From an uncultured Barnesiella sp. (GTDB lineage Bacteria > Bacteroidota > Bacteroidia > Bacteroidales > Barnesiellaceae): a stretch of 64,000 nucleotides of DNA. This document shows positions 28,616 to 36,809 of this stretch, in pieces. Where the stretch lies: contig CALUFO010000010.1 of assembly GCA_944320015.1 (NCBI GenBank), positions 1 through 64,000 on the forward strand, in the 5' to 3' direction. How positions within the stretch are numbered: the stretch's first letter is position 1; every line of letters starts with the position of its first letter. Below the pieces are notes generated by a model that had not been told where the DNA came from, did not search any database, and saw only the letters and a program-made list of their open reading frames with translations. Both the position numbers and the translations under genes were made by a program.

Positions 28616-28770
28616 TTAAACTCCTCCTCTATGTTTTGCGGAGCAAAATATAGAGGAAGTGTCACGCGGTGACGGAGGGGTTTAAATACTTTATATACAA
28701 GTCTCTAAGTTTTTTGCGTTTCAACCCCTCTCCTCGGGAGTAACATCCCTCTGTTTCTCTTTCTTTCGGC
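28616..28770. repeat. TTTAAAC-bounded hairpin repeat, copy 4 with second half
   Basis: Core 28616-28686 carries the clearest structure: CCTCTATGTTTTGC pairs with GCAAAATATAGAGG, then GTCAC-GCG-GTGAC, inside TTTAAAC/GTTTAAA ends. The flank (TTTATATACAAGTCTCTAAG, AACCCCTCTCCTCGG) matches that of copy 3. The 28581-28615 spacer contains half of another CCCCT/AGGGG hairpin. Confidence 0.8.
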
Positions 28771-28807
28771 CAAAGGCTTGTGAATCGTCACCGATTTCCT
28801 GTTGCGC

Positions 28808-30157
28808 TTAAAATTCCCGGGCACATTCTTGTAACACTTCCGATAAAGTAGGGTGGGCGTGTATCATCTCTTTTAGTTGCGAAACGGTGGTACGCCGGTT
28901 CATGAGTGCTGCGATCTCCTGCACCAAATCGGCGGCATGAGCACCGAAGATATGCCCACCGATGATTACGCCATTTTCATCGGCTATCAGTTTGCACAGA
29001 CCGTCGGGTTCGCCCATGCTGACGGCTTTTCCGTTGGCTCGGAATAGCGCCTTTTTGGCGGTGAAAGTGATACCCCGCTGTTTGCATTCCTCTTCGGTGA
29101 GTCCCACCATGCCGGCCTCGGGGCGGGTAAACACTGCGGCGGGAACGATGTCGAGGTCGATTTGGCAGTCCCGGCCGAGTAGGTGGTCGATTACTTTCCT
29201 CCCTTGGAACGATGCGGCATGTGCCAGCATGCAACGCCCGTTCACATCGCCTATGGCATAGATACTGTCGACATTGGTTTGCAAGTTGTTGTCGGTTTCG
29301 ATGCCTTTCGGGGAATAATGTACACCCGCTTCGTCCAGCCCTATACCTTCGACCCTCGGGCTACGGCCTACGGCGATGAGTACCTTGTCGGCCGTGATCG
29401 AGCAATCTTGGTTTTTCCATGTATAGTGAACATCGAGTCCCGTTACGGTTTGTTCGATAGCAGTCACGGCCGCTTGGTTGAAAAATTCGAGGCCTCGTTT
29501 GCTCAGGGCTTGTTTCAACCGTTTGCTTATATCGTTGTCGAAGTTGGGTAGGATTTCTTTGGCATATTCCAATAAGGTGACTTGGCTGCCGAAACTGCGG
29601 AATATCGAGGCAAATTCGAGCCCGATAACCCCGGCACCTACGATACAGAGCCGTTCGGGGATATGGTCGAGGTCGAGCATCTCGGTCGAAGTGAGAACTC
29701 CGGGGAGGTCACAACCTTTGATTGGCGGAATTTTCGACTTCGAGCCGGTTGCGATGAGTATATGCGCAGCGGTATATTTCGAGCCATCGTCGGTCGTTAC
29801 GATATGGGAGTCGAGCAGTCGGGCATGCTGGGGCACATAGGTGATGAGCTTGTTCCTCAACAGGAACTCGATGCCCGATGTCAATTGTTTCACCATCTCG
29901 TTTTTTCGCTCTACCACCCGCCCGAAGTCTATTTCGTGCGAGGTGATGCGGATACCCAGCGCTTCGCTCTCGGCGATGATGTCGGCTGCCTCGGCGCTCC
30001 GACAGAAACATTTGGTGGGAATGCACCCCTCGTGCAGGCAGGTTCCTCCCGCTTCACGTTCTTCGAAAAGGGTGACGCTCAATCCGTTTTTGGCGGCATA
30101 GAGAGCCGTTTCGTAACCGCCGGGGCCGGCTCCGATAATGATTATGTCGCTGTTCAT
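28808..30157 (-). CDS. lpdA: Dihydrolipoyl dehydrogenase
   Basis: A 449-residue flavoenzyme that reoxidises dihydrolipoyl groups with NAD+; here probably the L-protein of the glycine cleavage system. FAD-binding GAGPGGYETAL at the N-terminus; redox-active disulfide C40/C45 in GGTCLHEGCIPTK; NAD-binding GAGVIGLEFASIF; dimer-interface catalytic HAHPTLSE with the His-Glu pair at the C-terminus. An extra Cys50 follows the disulfide motif. It is the last gene of the lplA-gcv cluster, but a hairpin terminator lies between it and gcvPB, so its expression may be lower or partly separate. Confidence 0.95.
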   Translation of the reverse strand: MNSDIIIIGAGPGGYETALYAAKNGLSVTLFEEREAGGTCLHEGCIPTKCFCRSAEAADIIAESEALGIRITSHEIDFGRVVERKNEMVKQLTSGIEFLLRNKLITYVPQHARLLDSHIVTTDDGSKYTAAHILIATGSKSKIPPIKGCDLPGVLTSTEMLDLDHIPERLCIVGAGVIGLEFASIFRSFGSQVTLLEYAKEILPNFDNDISKRLKQALSKRGLEFFNQAAVTAIEQTVTGLDVHYTWKNQDCSITADKVLIAVGRSPRVEGIGLDEAGVHYSPKGIETDNNLQTNVDSIYAIGDVNGRCMLAHAASFQGRKVIDHLLGRDCQIDLDIVPAAVFTRPEAGMVGLTEEECKQRGITFTAKKALFRANGKAVSMGEPDGLCKLIADENGVIIGGHIFGAHAADLVQEIAALMNRRTTVSQLKEMIHAHPTLSEVLQECAREF

Positions 30158-30177
30158 GATTATGTGTGAATAAAAAA

Positions 30178-30226
30178 ATCGGAGAAGGGGAGGTCGGCAC
30201 AGCCGATGTTTCCTCCGCTCTCCGAT
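30178..30226 (-). terminator. Terminator or attenuator between gcvPB and lpdA
   Basis: On the minus strand ATCGGAGA pairs with TCTCCGAT, GGAGG with CCTCC, and an inner ATCGGC/GCCGA hairpin completes the structure, followed by TTTTTTT. It ends about 20 nt before the lpdA ATG. Confidence 0.75.
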
Positions 30227-30241
30227 GAAAAGGTTAAAAAA

Positions 30242-31699
30242 TTAATTGTTCAAGTCTCTAAACCGCAGAACGGGATTCTTGGCCGCGGTGGTTTCGTCGA
30301 GGCGGCGCACCGGAGTGACATGCGGCGCACTTTTTACCAACTCGGGATCGTCGATGGCTTCCCGAGCGACCGTTCGCATGACTTCGATAAATTCGTCGAG
30401 AGTCTCTTTCGATTCGGTTTCGGTAGGTTCGATCATAATCGATTGGTGGAACAACAGCGGGAAGTAGATAGTAGGCGCGTGGTAACCATAGTCGAGCAGA
30501 CGTTTGGCTATATCGAGCGTCGTTACTCCCGTCGATTTGTCGAGCAATCCGTCAAACACAAATTCGTGTTTGCAAATGCCTTCGATAGGCAGGTAATAGC
30601 AATCTTTGAGCGAATCTTTCACATAGTTGGCGTTCAGCGTGGCCAATTCGCCGGCATGTTTCAGATTCTCTTTGCCTAACGAAAGTATATAGGCATAAGC
30701 CCGCATCATCACCCCGAAATTCCCGAAGAATCCCGATATGCTACCTATGCTGTCGTCATGACCTTCGATGGCATATCGGTCGCCTTTCTTGACCACCCTC
30801 GGACGGGGCAGGTAGTCTACCAGTGCGGCGACAACTCCTACCGGGCCGCTGCCGGGGCCGCCTCCACCGTGAGGCGTGGAGAATGTTTTGTGCAGGTTGA
30901 TATGCATGATGTCGAAGCCCATGTCGCCGGGTCGGCAACGTCCCAGCAACGGGTTGAGGTTGGCTCCGTCGTAGTAGAGCAACCCGCCGCAGTCGTGTAC
31001 CAGCTTGGCGATTCGGGGAATCTCTTTTTCGAAGATACCCAATGTGTTGGGGTTGGTCATCATGATGCCGGCAATCGTATCGTCGAGCAGCGGCTCGAGT
31101 TTGTCCACATCGATCGTCCCCTCGGGGGTCGAAGGAACCTCGACGATTTCCAGCCCGCACACGGCGGCACTGGCGGGATTGGTTCCGTGGGCGCTGTCGG
31201 GCACGATTACTTTGGTGCGCTTCAAATCTCCTCGTTTGATGTGGTACTGACGCATAAGCATCAAACCGGTCAATTCGCCATGTGCGCCGGCAAAGGGATT
31301 GAGCGTGAACTCGGCCAGACCCGAGATTTCCGACAGGGCTTGCGCCAATTCGTAATAGAGCCGCAAGGCGCCTTGTACACTCTCCTCCGACTGCATAGGG
31401 TGTAGAGTGGTGAACGATTCCATCGAGGCCATTTCTTCATTTATTTTGGGGTTGTACTTCATCGTACAAGAGCCCAGCGGATAGAATCCGGTTTCGACGC
31501 CGAAGTTTTTGTTCGAGACATTGGTATAGTGGCGTACCACATCGAGCTCGCTCACTTCGGGCAGCTCGGCGGGAGTTTCCCGGCGCAAGGTCTCGGGCAG
31601 GTCGCTCAGCGAGTAGTTGCCAAAATCGATTTGGGGCAGGGCATAGCCGATGCGTCCCGGTTTCGAAATTTCGAATATAAGTTTGTTGTAATACTTCAT
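30242..31699 (-). CDS. gcvPB: Glycine dehydrogenase (decarboxylating) subunit 2, P-protein beta part
   Basis: A 485-residue PLP enzyme half. The PLP-binding lysine is K271 in HINLHKTFSTPHGGGGPG, the family signature. DSAHGTNPASA and YDGANLNPLLG are also conserved. With GcvPA it decarboxylates glycine and passes the aminomethyl group to the lipoyl arm of GcvH. The split form is usual in Bacteroidota and many anaerobes. Its start lies 3 nt after the gcvPA stop, showing tight coupling. Confidence 0.96.
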   Translation of the reverse strand: MKYYNKLIFEISKPGRIGYALPQIDFGNYSLSDLPETLRRETPAELPEVSELDVVRHYTNVSNKNFGVETGFYPLGSCTMKYNPKINEEMASMESFTTLHPMQSEESVQGALRLYYELAQALSEISGLAEFTLNPFAGAHGELTGLMLMRQYHIKRGDLKRTKVIVPDSAHGTNPASAAVCGLEIVEVPSTPEGTIDVDKLEPLLDDTIAGIMMTNPNTLGIFEKEIPRIAKLVHDCGGLLYYDGANLNPLLGRCRPGDMGFDIMHINLHKTFSTPHGGGGPGSGPVGVVAALVDYLPRPRVVKKGDRYAIEGHDDSIGSISGFFGNFGVMMRAYAYILSLGKENLKHAGELATLNANYVKDSLKDCYYLPIEGICKHEFVFDGLLDKSTGVTTLDIAKRLLDYGYHAPTIYFPLLFHQSIMIEPTETESKETLDEFIEVMRTVAREAIDDPELVKSAPHVTPVRRLDETTAAKNPVLRFRDLNN

Positions 31700-31702
31700 G
31701 AT

Positions 31703-33031
31703 TTAGCCCTCCTGCTCGATTAGTGAAACCAAATTGTCAATCTCTTCACGCGTGCGTTTTTCGGTGACGCAGAACAGGATAGCCTCCTTGCTTCCCGCTA
31801 CCGGAGTCCCAGCCAAGAATCCTTTTTCTTCGAGGTGTTTCATCAGCGATTCTCGGTTTAGCGAGGTTTTTACGGCAAATTCCTTTAAGAAGGGCTTGTC
31901 GTAGCAAAGCGAGAATTTCCCGGTAGCCAGCAGTTTATCGCATAAGTAATGCGCACCGGCGTATGATTTCTCATTGACTTCGCGCAATCCCTGTTTCCCC
32001 ATGAGAGCCATATATATGGTCACATACAACGCCATGAGCGATTGGTTGGAACAGATATTGCTGTTGGCTTTTTGGCGGCGTATGTGTTGCTCCCGGGCTT
32101 GCAGGGTGAGGACAAAGGCTCGTTTGCCATCGACATCGGTGGTGGCGCCGACGATACGTCCCGGCAGCTTGCGCACCAAGTCGCGGGTGGAGGCGAGATA
32201 CCCCACATAGGGCCCCCCGAAATTCAGCGGCATGCCCAGTGATTGCCCGTCGCCGCAGGCTATATCGGCACCCCATTCGCCGGGTGTTTTCAATACAGCC
32301 AGCGTCGAAGGATCGGCATAGGCGATCAAGAGCGATTTGTGGGCGTGAGCTGTATCGGCCACGCCGGTGAAATCCTCGATGATACCATAGCGGTTGGGCG
32401 AGCTTACCATGACTCCCGCCACATCGTCGGCAGCGAGCATTTGTTCCATGACGGTTTTGTCGGTAACACCTTCTTTTTCGGGGATAAATTCGAGTGTGAC
32501 TCCATGAAAGCGGGCATAGGTCTCCACTACGGCGATAACCCGCTCGCTCAAAGTGCGCGAGACAATGACTTTGTTGCGCTTCTTGGCATGGGCGATGGCC
32601 ATGAGCATAGCTTCGGCGGCGGCGGTGGCACCGTCGTACATCGATGCGTTGCAGCATTCCATTCCGGTAAGTTCGCAAATCATACTTTGGAACTCGAATA
32701 TATATTGCAACGTCCCTTGCGAGATTTCGGGTTGGTAGGGGGTGTAGGCCGTGAGAAATTCCGAGCGGGCGATAAGTTGCCCGATAACAGCGGGAGAGTA
32801 ATGGTCATAGGCACCGTCACCGGCAAAGGAGATGAGCGGGTGGTTCAAGGCGCCTAAGTTTTTGAAATAGGCTCTTACCTCGTCTTCCGACATCGATTTT
32901 TTCAAATTGTACTCTTTGTCGAAGCGAATGCTTTCAGGAATTTCGGCATAAAGGTCGTCGAGCGACGACACACCTATCCGCCCCAGCATTTCGGTAATAT
33001 CCGATTCGGTATGCGGGAAGTATTTATACAT
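31703..33031 (-). CDS. gcvPA: Glycine dehydrogenase (decarboxylating) subunit 1, P-protein alpha part
   Basis: A 442-residue partner of GcvPB. N-terminal YFPHTESDITEML and the block AYTPYQPEISQGTLQYIFEFQSMICELTGM are typical; GGPYVGYLA follows in the middle. This half carries the PLP fold without the catalytic lysine. Starts 18 nt after the gcvH stop. Confidence 0.95.
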   Translation of the reverse strand: MYKYFPHTESDITEMLGRIGVSSLDDLYAEIPESIRFDKEYNLKKSMSEDEVRAYFKNLGALNHPLISFAGDGAYDHYSPAVIGQLIARSEFLTAYTPYQPEISQGTLQYIFEFQSMICELTGMECCNASMYDGATAAAEAMLMAIAHAKKRNKVIVSRTLSERVIAVVETYARFHGVTLEFIPEKEGVTDKTVMEQMLAADDVAGVMVSSPNRYGIIEDFTGVADTAHAHKSLLIAYADPSTLAVLKTPGEWGADIACGDGQSLGMPLNFGGPYVGYLASTRDLVRKLPGRIVGATTDVDGKRAFVLTLQAREQHIRRQKANSNICSNQSLMALYVTIYMALMGKQGLREVNEKSYAGAHYLCDKLLATGKFSLCYDKPFLKEFAVKTSLNRESLMKHLEEKGFLAGTPVAGSKEAILFCVTEKRTREEIDNLVSLIEQEG

Positions 33032-33049
33032 GATGTTTTCCTCCGTCGA

Positions 33050-33427
33050 TTATTCGCAAATTGCTTTGTAGGCCTCGGCGTCCATGAGGTTTTTCAACTC
33101 GGCTTCGTCGCTGATTTTGACTTTGCAAATCCAGTTTTCAAAAGCGTCTTCGTTCAGCAACTCGGGCTTGTCTTCCAGTGCGTCGTTTATTTCTACCACG
33201 ACTCCGCTGATAGGCGACAGCAAATCGCTGGCCGCTTTGACGCTCTCGACGGCGCCAAATTCCTCGCCTTGGCTCAATTCGTCGTCCACTTCGGGGAGGT
33301 CGACATATACCACGCTACCCAGTTGATGCTGGGCATAGTCGGTGATACCGATATAGCCAAATTCGCCTTCTACTTTCAACCATTCGTGTGATTCGGAATA
33401 ATAAAGTCCGTCCAATACAGTACTCAT
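33050..33427 (-). CDS. gcvH: Glycine cleavage system H protein
   Basis: A 125-residue lipoyl carrier. K64 in ESVKAASDLLSP is the lipoylation site, and the fold-defining HEWLKVEG and GITDYAQHQLGSVVYVDLPE segments are intact. It shuttles the aminomethyl group from the P-protein to the T-protein and is reoxidised by LpdA. K64 would be lipoylated by the LplA encoded at the start of the same cluster. Gap to gcvT: 31 nt. Confidence 0.97.
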   Translation of the reverse strand: MSTVLDGLYYSESHEWLKVEGEFGYIGITDYAQHQLGSVVYVDLPEVDDELSQGEEFGAVESVKAASDLLSPISGVVVEINDALEDKPELLNEDAFENWICKVKISDEAELKNLMDAEAYKAICE

Positions 33428-33458
33428 AATCGTCTATTTTTTTAAGTTGTCAATAAAA

Positions 33459-34553
33459 TCATTTTTTATAATTCTTTTCGTAGAAGCGTTTTTTAACGAC
33501 AGTTCCTTTGAAAAATTTCTTGCGGATATGTATTTCCACTTCGGTACCCAATGCGGCGTATGCGCTGTCGATAAGCGCCATGCACACGCTCTTGCCTGTC
33601 GATATGGAGTTGTAGCCGGTAGTGACATGTCCTATTACTTTGCCGTCGGCATACACTTCGTACCCGCTGCGGGGGATAGCTTTGTCGGCCAGCTCTATGC
33701 CTACGATTTTACGTTTCACGCCTTCGGCTTTTTGCAGGGCGATGGCTTCACGCCCGATAAACTCCTCTTTATCGAGTTTGACAAACATGCCCAAGCCCGC
33801 TTCGATAGGGGTAATGTCTTTTTCGAGTTCGTGCCCGTAGAGGGGTAATCCCACTTCGAACCGCAAGGTGTCGCGGCAGCCCAGCCCGCAAGGAAGGACT
33901 TTCTTCGAGGACACCAGCGTGTCCCACACCCGGTTGATGAAAGCGTGGCTCCCGTATAGCTCGAATCCGTCTTCTCCCGTATATCCGGTACGCGATACGA
34001 TAATGGTCTCGCCGTCGCGTTCGATTTCTTTGCAAGTGTAGAATCGCAAATCGTTCACATCGAGGTGAAGCAGCGCCTCGATACAGGCTTCGGCTTGGGG
34101 ACCCTGTACAGCCACTTCGCCGTAATAGTCCGACAGATTCTCTATTTTCAAGTCATAGCCGGTGCTGTGTTCCACGATCCATTGGTAGTCTTTGTCGATA
34201 TTCGAAGCGTTTACCACAAGGAAAAAGCGATTGTCACCCATTTTATAAACCAGCAGGTCGTCGACTGTTCCGCCTTCGGGATAGAGCATCATGCCGTAGA
34301 AAATTTTTCCCGCTTCGGCACCTCGAATGTCGTTGGTGAAGATATGGTTGATGTAGCGCTCGCTGTCGGGGCCGGTAATGAGTATTTCGCCCATGTGCGA
34401 CACATCGAATATCCCGGCGGCGTGGCGCACGGCGTTGTGTTCTTCGATAATACTTGTGTATTCGATAGGCATGTCGAATCCTCCGAAGGGCATCATTTTC
34501 GCACCCAAGTCGAGGTGCTTTTGATGCAGGCAGGTTTTTAATATATCTTCCAT
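33459..34553 (-). CDS. gcvT: Aminomethyltransferase (glycine cleavage T protein)
   Basis: A 364-residue folate enzyme that transfers the methylene group to tetrahydrofolate and releases ammonia. Conserved MMPFGGFDMPIEY, FDVSHMGE, and SRTGYTGEDGFELY (folate/substrate region) are present. I start at ATG 34553 (MEDILKTCLHQKHLDLG); a TTG two codons upstream is possible but unnecessary. It lies 14 nt downstream of lplA. Confidence 0.96.
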   Translation of the reverse strand: MEDILKTCLHQKHLDLGAKMMPFGGFDMPIEYTSIIEEHNAVRHAAGIFDVSHMGEILITGPDSERYINHIFTNDIRGAEAGKIFYGMMLYPEGGTVDDLLVYKMGDNRFFLVVNASNIDKDYQWIVEHSTGYDLKIENLSDYYGEVAVQGPQAEACIEALLHLDVNDLRFYTCKEIERDGETIIVSRTGYTGEDGFELYGSHAFINRVWDTLVSSKKVLPCGLGCRDTLRFEVGLPLYGHELEKDITPIEAGLGMFVKLDKEEFIGREAIALQKAEGVKRKIVGIELADKAIPRSGYEVYADGKVIGHVTTGYNSISTGKSVCMALIDSAYAALGTEVEIHIRKKFFKGTVVKKRFYEKNYKK

Positions 34554-34567
34554 AGTCAAAACTGGTT

Positions 34568-35557
34568 TTATGATGGATTGTTAGTATGGTTGTCAAACAG
34601 GATTGCGACGAAATCTTTGCGGCCGAGCCGACGTATGTAGTTCTCGATGGGAACTTCGTCGAGAAGTCGCTCTATGGCCGGGCGGGAGAAGGGTATCTCT
34701 CGAAATTTGTTCAAAAACTCGTCCATTTCGCCAATGGGGAAATAGTCGCCCATCAGGTTTATCGATTTGATGATGCCGTTTTTTATTTCGAGCCGTATCT
34801 CTATTTCGCCGGCCTCGCCATAACCTCGTCGCATCAATGTGTATCGGGGATTGTTGCCTAATATCCATTCGTCGCTCAAATATTCTTTTTCGATAGTTTC
34901 GATTTGGGCGATGTCGTCGGGGGTAAGACATTCTTCCGTATGGCAGAGCGACGAGCGCATAAATGTTTTGAACGTCTCGATATCGATGTCGAGATACTCT
35001 TTGAGGTTGGTTACGCGCTTGCGAACCGACTCTATACCTTTGGTGAGGAGTTTTTCGCTGTGGGGGGTAATGGCTCGTACCAACGCTTCGAGGTCGGTGT
35101 CGAAAAGCATAGTGCCGTGTACGATGCTTCGACCGGCGGTACGGTAGAAAGCGTTGCCCGAGACTTTTTTCCCCTCGACCAGAATGTCGTTTCTACCCGA
35201 CGATACGGCGTTTATCCCCAGCTTGTTCAAGGTGTGGGCGATGAGTTGCAGATAACGGTCGAACGTAAAAGCGACATTGAAATCGTCGGTGATATAGGAA
35301 AACATGATGTTGCTGAAATCGGCATAGACACACCCGCCGCCCGATTTGCGGCGATAATACTCGATGCCGTGCGAGCGGATATAATCCATATCGATTTCGT
35401 TTTCCATCAATTGGTTCCTGCCAAAAATTACCGTGGGATTGACCTGCCACATGAAAAAACAATCTTCGCCGGCACGATGACGGGCTATGTATTCTTCCAT
35501 AGCTAAGTAGAACGATAGGCGGCGAACTGCTGTATCCGGCAGGGCGATATATCTCAT
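34568..35557 (-). CDS. lplA: Lipoate-protein ligase A
   Basis: A 329-residue ligase that activates lipoate with ATP and attaches it to H-protein or other E2 domains. The lipoate-binding R70-KSGGG motif (RRKSGGGCVYAD) and the catalytic Lys131 in DILVEGKKVSGNAFY are present; the C-terminal accessory domain is complete. The reading frame continues open to 36307, but that stretch is antisense-frame noise over the next gene; the first homologous start is MRYIALPD at 35557, with a -7 box 29 nt ahead. It heads the gcv cluster. Confidence 0.93.
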   Translation of the reverse strand: MRYIALPDTAVRRLSFYLAMEEYIARHRAGEDCFFMWQVNPTVIFGRNQLMENEIDMDYIRSHGIEYYRRKSGGGCVYADFSNIMFSYITDDFNVAFTFDRYLQLIAHTLNKLGINAVSSGRNDILVEGKKVSGNAFYRTAGRSIVHGTMLFDTDLEALVRAITPHSEKLLTKGIESVRKRVTNLKEYLDIDIETFKTFMRSSLCHTEECLTPDDIAQIETIEKEYLSDEWILGNNPRYTLMRRGYGEAGEIEIRLEIKNGIIKSINLMGDYFPIGEMDEFLNKFREIPFSRPAIERLLDEVPIENYIRRLGRKDFVAILFDNHTNNPS

Positions 35558-35586
35558 AGGTATCAGGTCAACAAAATTGTACCTTA

Positions 35587-35594
35587 CAAATTTA
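35587..35594 (-). promoter_or_regulatory. -7 element upstream of the lplA-gcv operon
   Basis: Minus strand TAAATTTG, 29 nt before the lplA ATG. The leader would be only about 22 nt, leaving no room for a glycine riboswitch. Confidence 0.5.
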
Positions 35595-35691
35595 TATAAT
35601 CTTTTGTAATGAATGATACATTGACCCGAAATTTTCATGAAATTTATTTTCGGGAGACTGTCGGTTGTGGTTGTATGCGGTATTATGGAAA

Positions 35692-35729
35692 ATGGCGGGA
35701 GGGGGGCAGGGGTCTGTTCCTCCCTCCAT
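35692..35729 (-). terminator. Probable terminator after the 2-hydroxyacid dehydrogenase gene
   Basis: ATGG-GGGAGG arms pair with CCTCCC-CCAT, 4 nt past the stop codon. The T run after it on the minus strand is poor. Confidence 0.5.
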
Positions 35730-35733
35730 AGAA

Positions 35734-36798
35734 TTAGCGGTTCACTTGGTTGACGGTATGGCCGGCTAAATATTGGCGAATGTTGTCGGTGGCGATTTGC
35801 ATCAACCGTTGCCGAGCTTCGAACGTAGCCCAAGCGATGTGAGGGGTGATATGGCAATTGCGAGCCTTGATGAGCGGATTGTCGGCGCGGGGTGGTTCTT
35901 GTGACAACACATCGACACCGGCGGCTTTGATACGTCCGCTGTTCAAGGCGTCGGCCAAATCCTGTTCGTTGACGAGAGGGCCTCGGCCGGTATTGATGAC
36001 GATAGCCGTGGGTTTCATGAGCGAAATCGCTTTCCGGTCGATAAGGTTGCGGGTCGAGTCGGTCAACGGGCAATGGAGCGTGATAACATCGCTTTCGGCG
36101 AGAAGTCTTTCCAAAGTTACGGGTTCGACATAATCGGGCAGCTCTTCTTTTCGTTTCGAGGTTTTGGCCAGTACAACCATGCCGAATGCGTGTGCGATGC
36201 GGGCTACCGCACGGCCTATATTGCCAAATCCGATAATGCCGATACGTTTCCCGGCCAGTTCGAAAATGGGATTTTTCAAGAAACAGAAATCTTTGCAGTC
36301 GGCCCATTCGCCTGCTTTTACACTCCGGGAGTGATTGGCGACGTCGCTGGCTATGTTGAGCAGGTGGGCAAATACCATTTGGGCTACCGAGTCGCTGCTG
36401 TAAGCCGGTATGTTGGTAACAACGATGCCCCGATTTTTTGCGGCTTCGATATCGACCACATTGTATCCGGTAGCCAATACCCCGATGTAGCGTAGATTCG
36501 GGAGTTGCTCCAATGAACTTTCGGTCAGCGGAGTTTTGTTGGTCAAGACAATATCGGCTCCCGCCGCGCGAGAGACGATTTCGCCGGGAGCGGTGCGGTC
36601 ATACACGGTAATCTCGCCCAACTCGGCCATGCCTTCCCACGACAGGTCGCCGGGGTTCAGCCCATATCCATCGAGCACGACGATGCGGCAGGCTTTGCGC
36701 TTCGCTTCGGTGGCGTTATCGGTCGTTTTTTTCAACTCTTCCCACGATACTTCGTCCTCTTTCACCTTGTAGCCCTCGGTTATTTTCCACTCTTTCAT
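35734..36798 (-). CDS. D-2-hydroxyacid dehydrogenase (glycerate dehydrogenase-like)
   Basis: A 354-residue NAD(P)-dependent enzyme reducing 2-oxoacids such as hydroxypyruvate. NAD-binding GIIGFGNIGRAVARIA; substrate Arg in VINTGRGPLVNE; catalytic Glu in SQEPP; His in CHITPHIAWAT. The N-terminus carries about 36 extra residues (MKEWKITEGYKVKEDEVSWEE...) before the usual CRIVVLDGY start. There is no internal ATG to explain this away. The gene starts 11 nt after the lon stop, so they are likely co-transcribed. Confidence 0.9.
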   Translation of the reverse strand: MKEWKITEGYKVKEDEVSWEELKKTTDNATEAKRKACRIVVLDGYGLNPGDLSWEGMAELGEITVYDRTAPGEIVSRAAGADIVLTNKTPLTESSLEQLPNLRYIGVLATGYNVVDIEAAKNRGIVVTNIPAYSSDSVAQMVFAHLLNIASDVANHSRSVKAGEWADCKDFCFLKNPIFELAGKRIGIIGFGNIGRAVARIAHAFGMVVLAKTSKRKEELPDYVEPVTLERLLAESDVITLHCPLTDSTRNLIDRKAISLMKPTAIVINTGRGPLVNEQDLADALNSGRIKAAGVDVLSQEPPRADNPLIKARNCHITPHIAWATFEARQRLMQIATDNIRQYLAGHTVNQVNR

Positions 36799-36809
36799 AG
36801 CTCGTCGTA

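Larger units (their letters stand above)
28206..28807. other. Intergenic repeat cluster, no gene
   Basis: 602 bases: a strong terminator (28231-28266), then four copies of the TTTAAAC-bounded repeat, two of them followed by a second conserved half (TAAGTT...AACCCCTCTCCTCGG). ORFs here, such as 28296-28481, only translate the repeat. No transposase or integrase is present. Confidence 0.75.

Noticed and set aside
35558..35733. Glycine riboswitch upstream of the gcv cluster
   Set aside because: The promoter box at 35587-35594 leaves about 22 nt of leader, too short for a riboswitch.
35558..36307. Extended 250-codon upstream part of the lplA frame
   Set aside because: It runs over the 2-hydroxyacid dehydrogenase gene in another frame, has Arg/His-rich nonsense sequence, and lplA has a typical start and a promoter box at 35557-35594.
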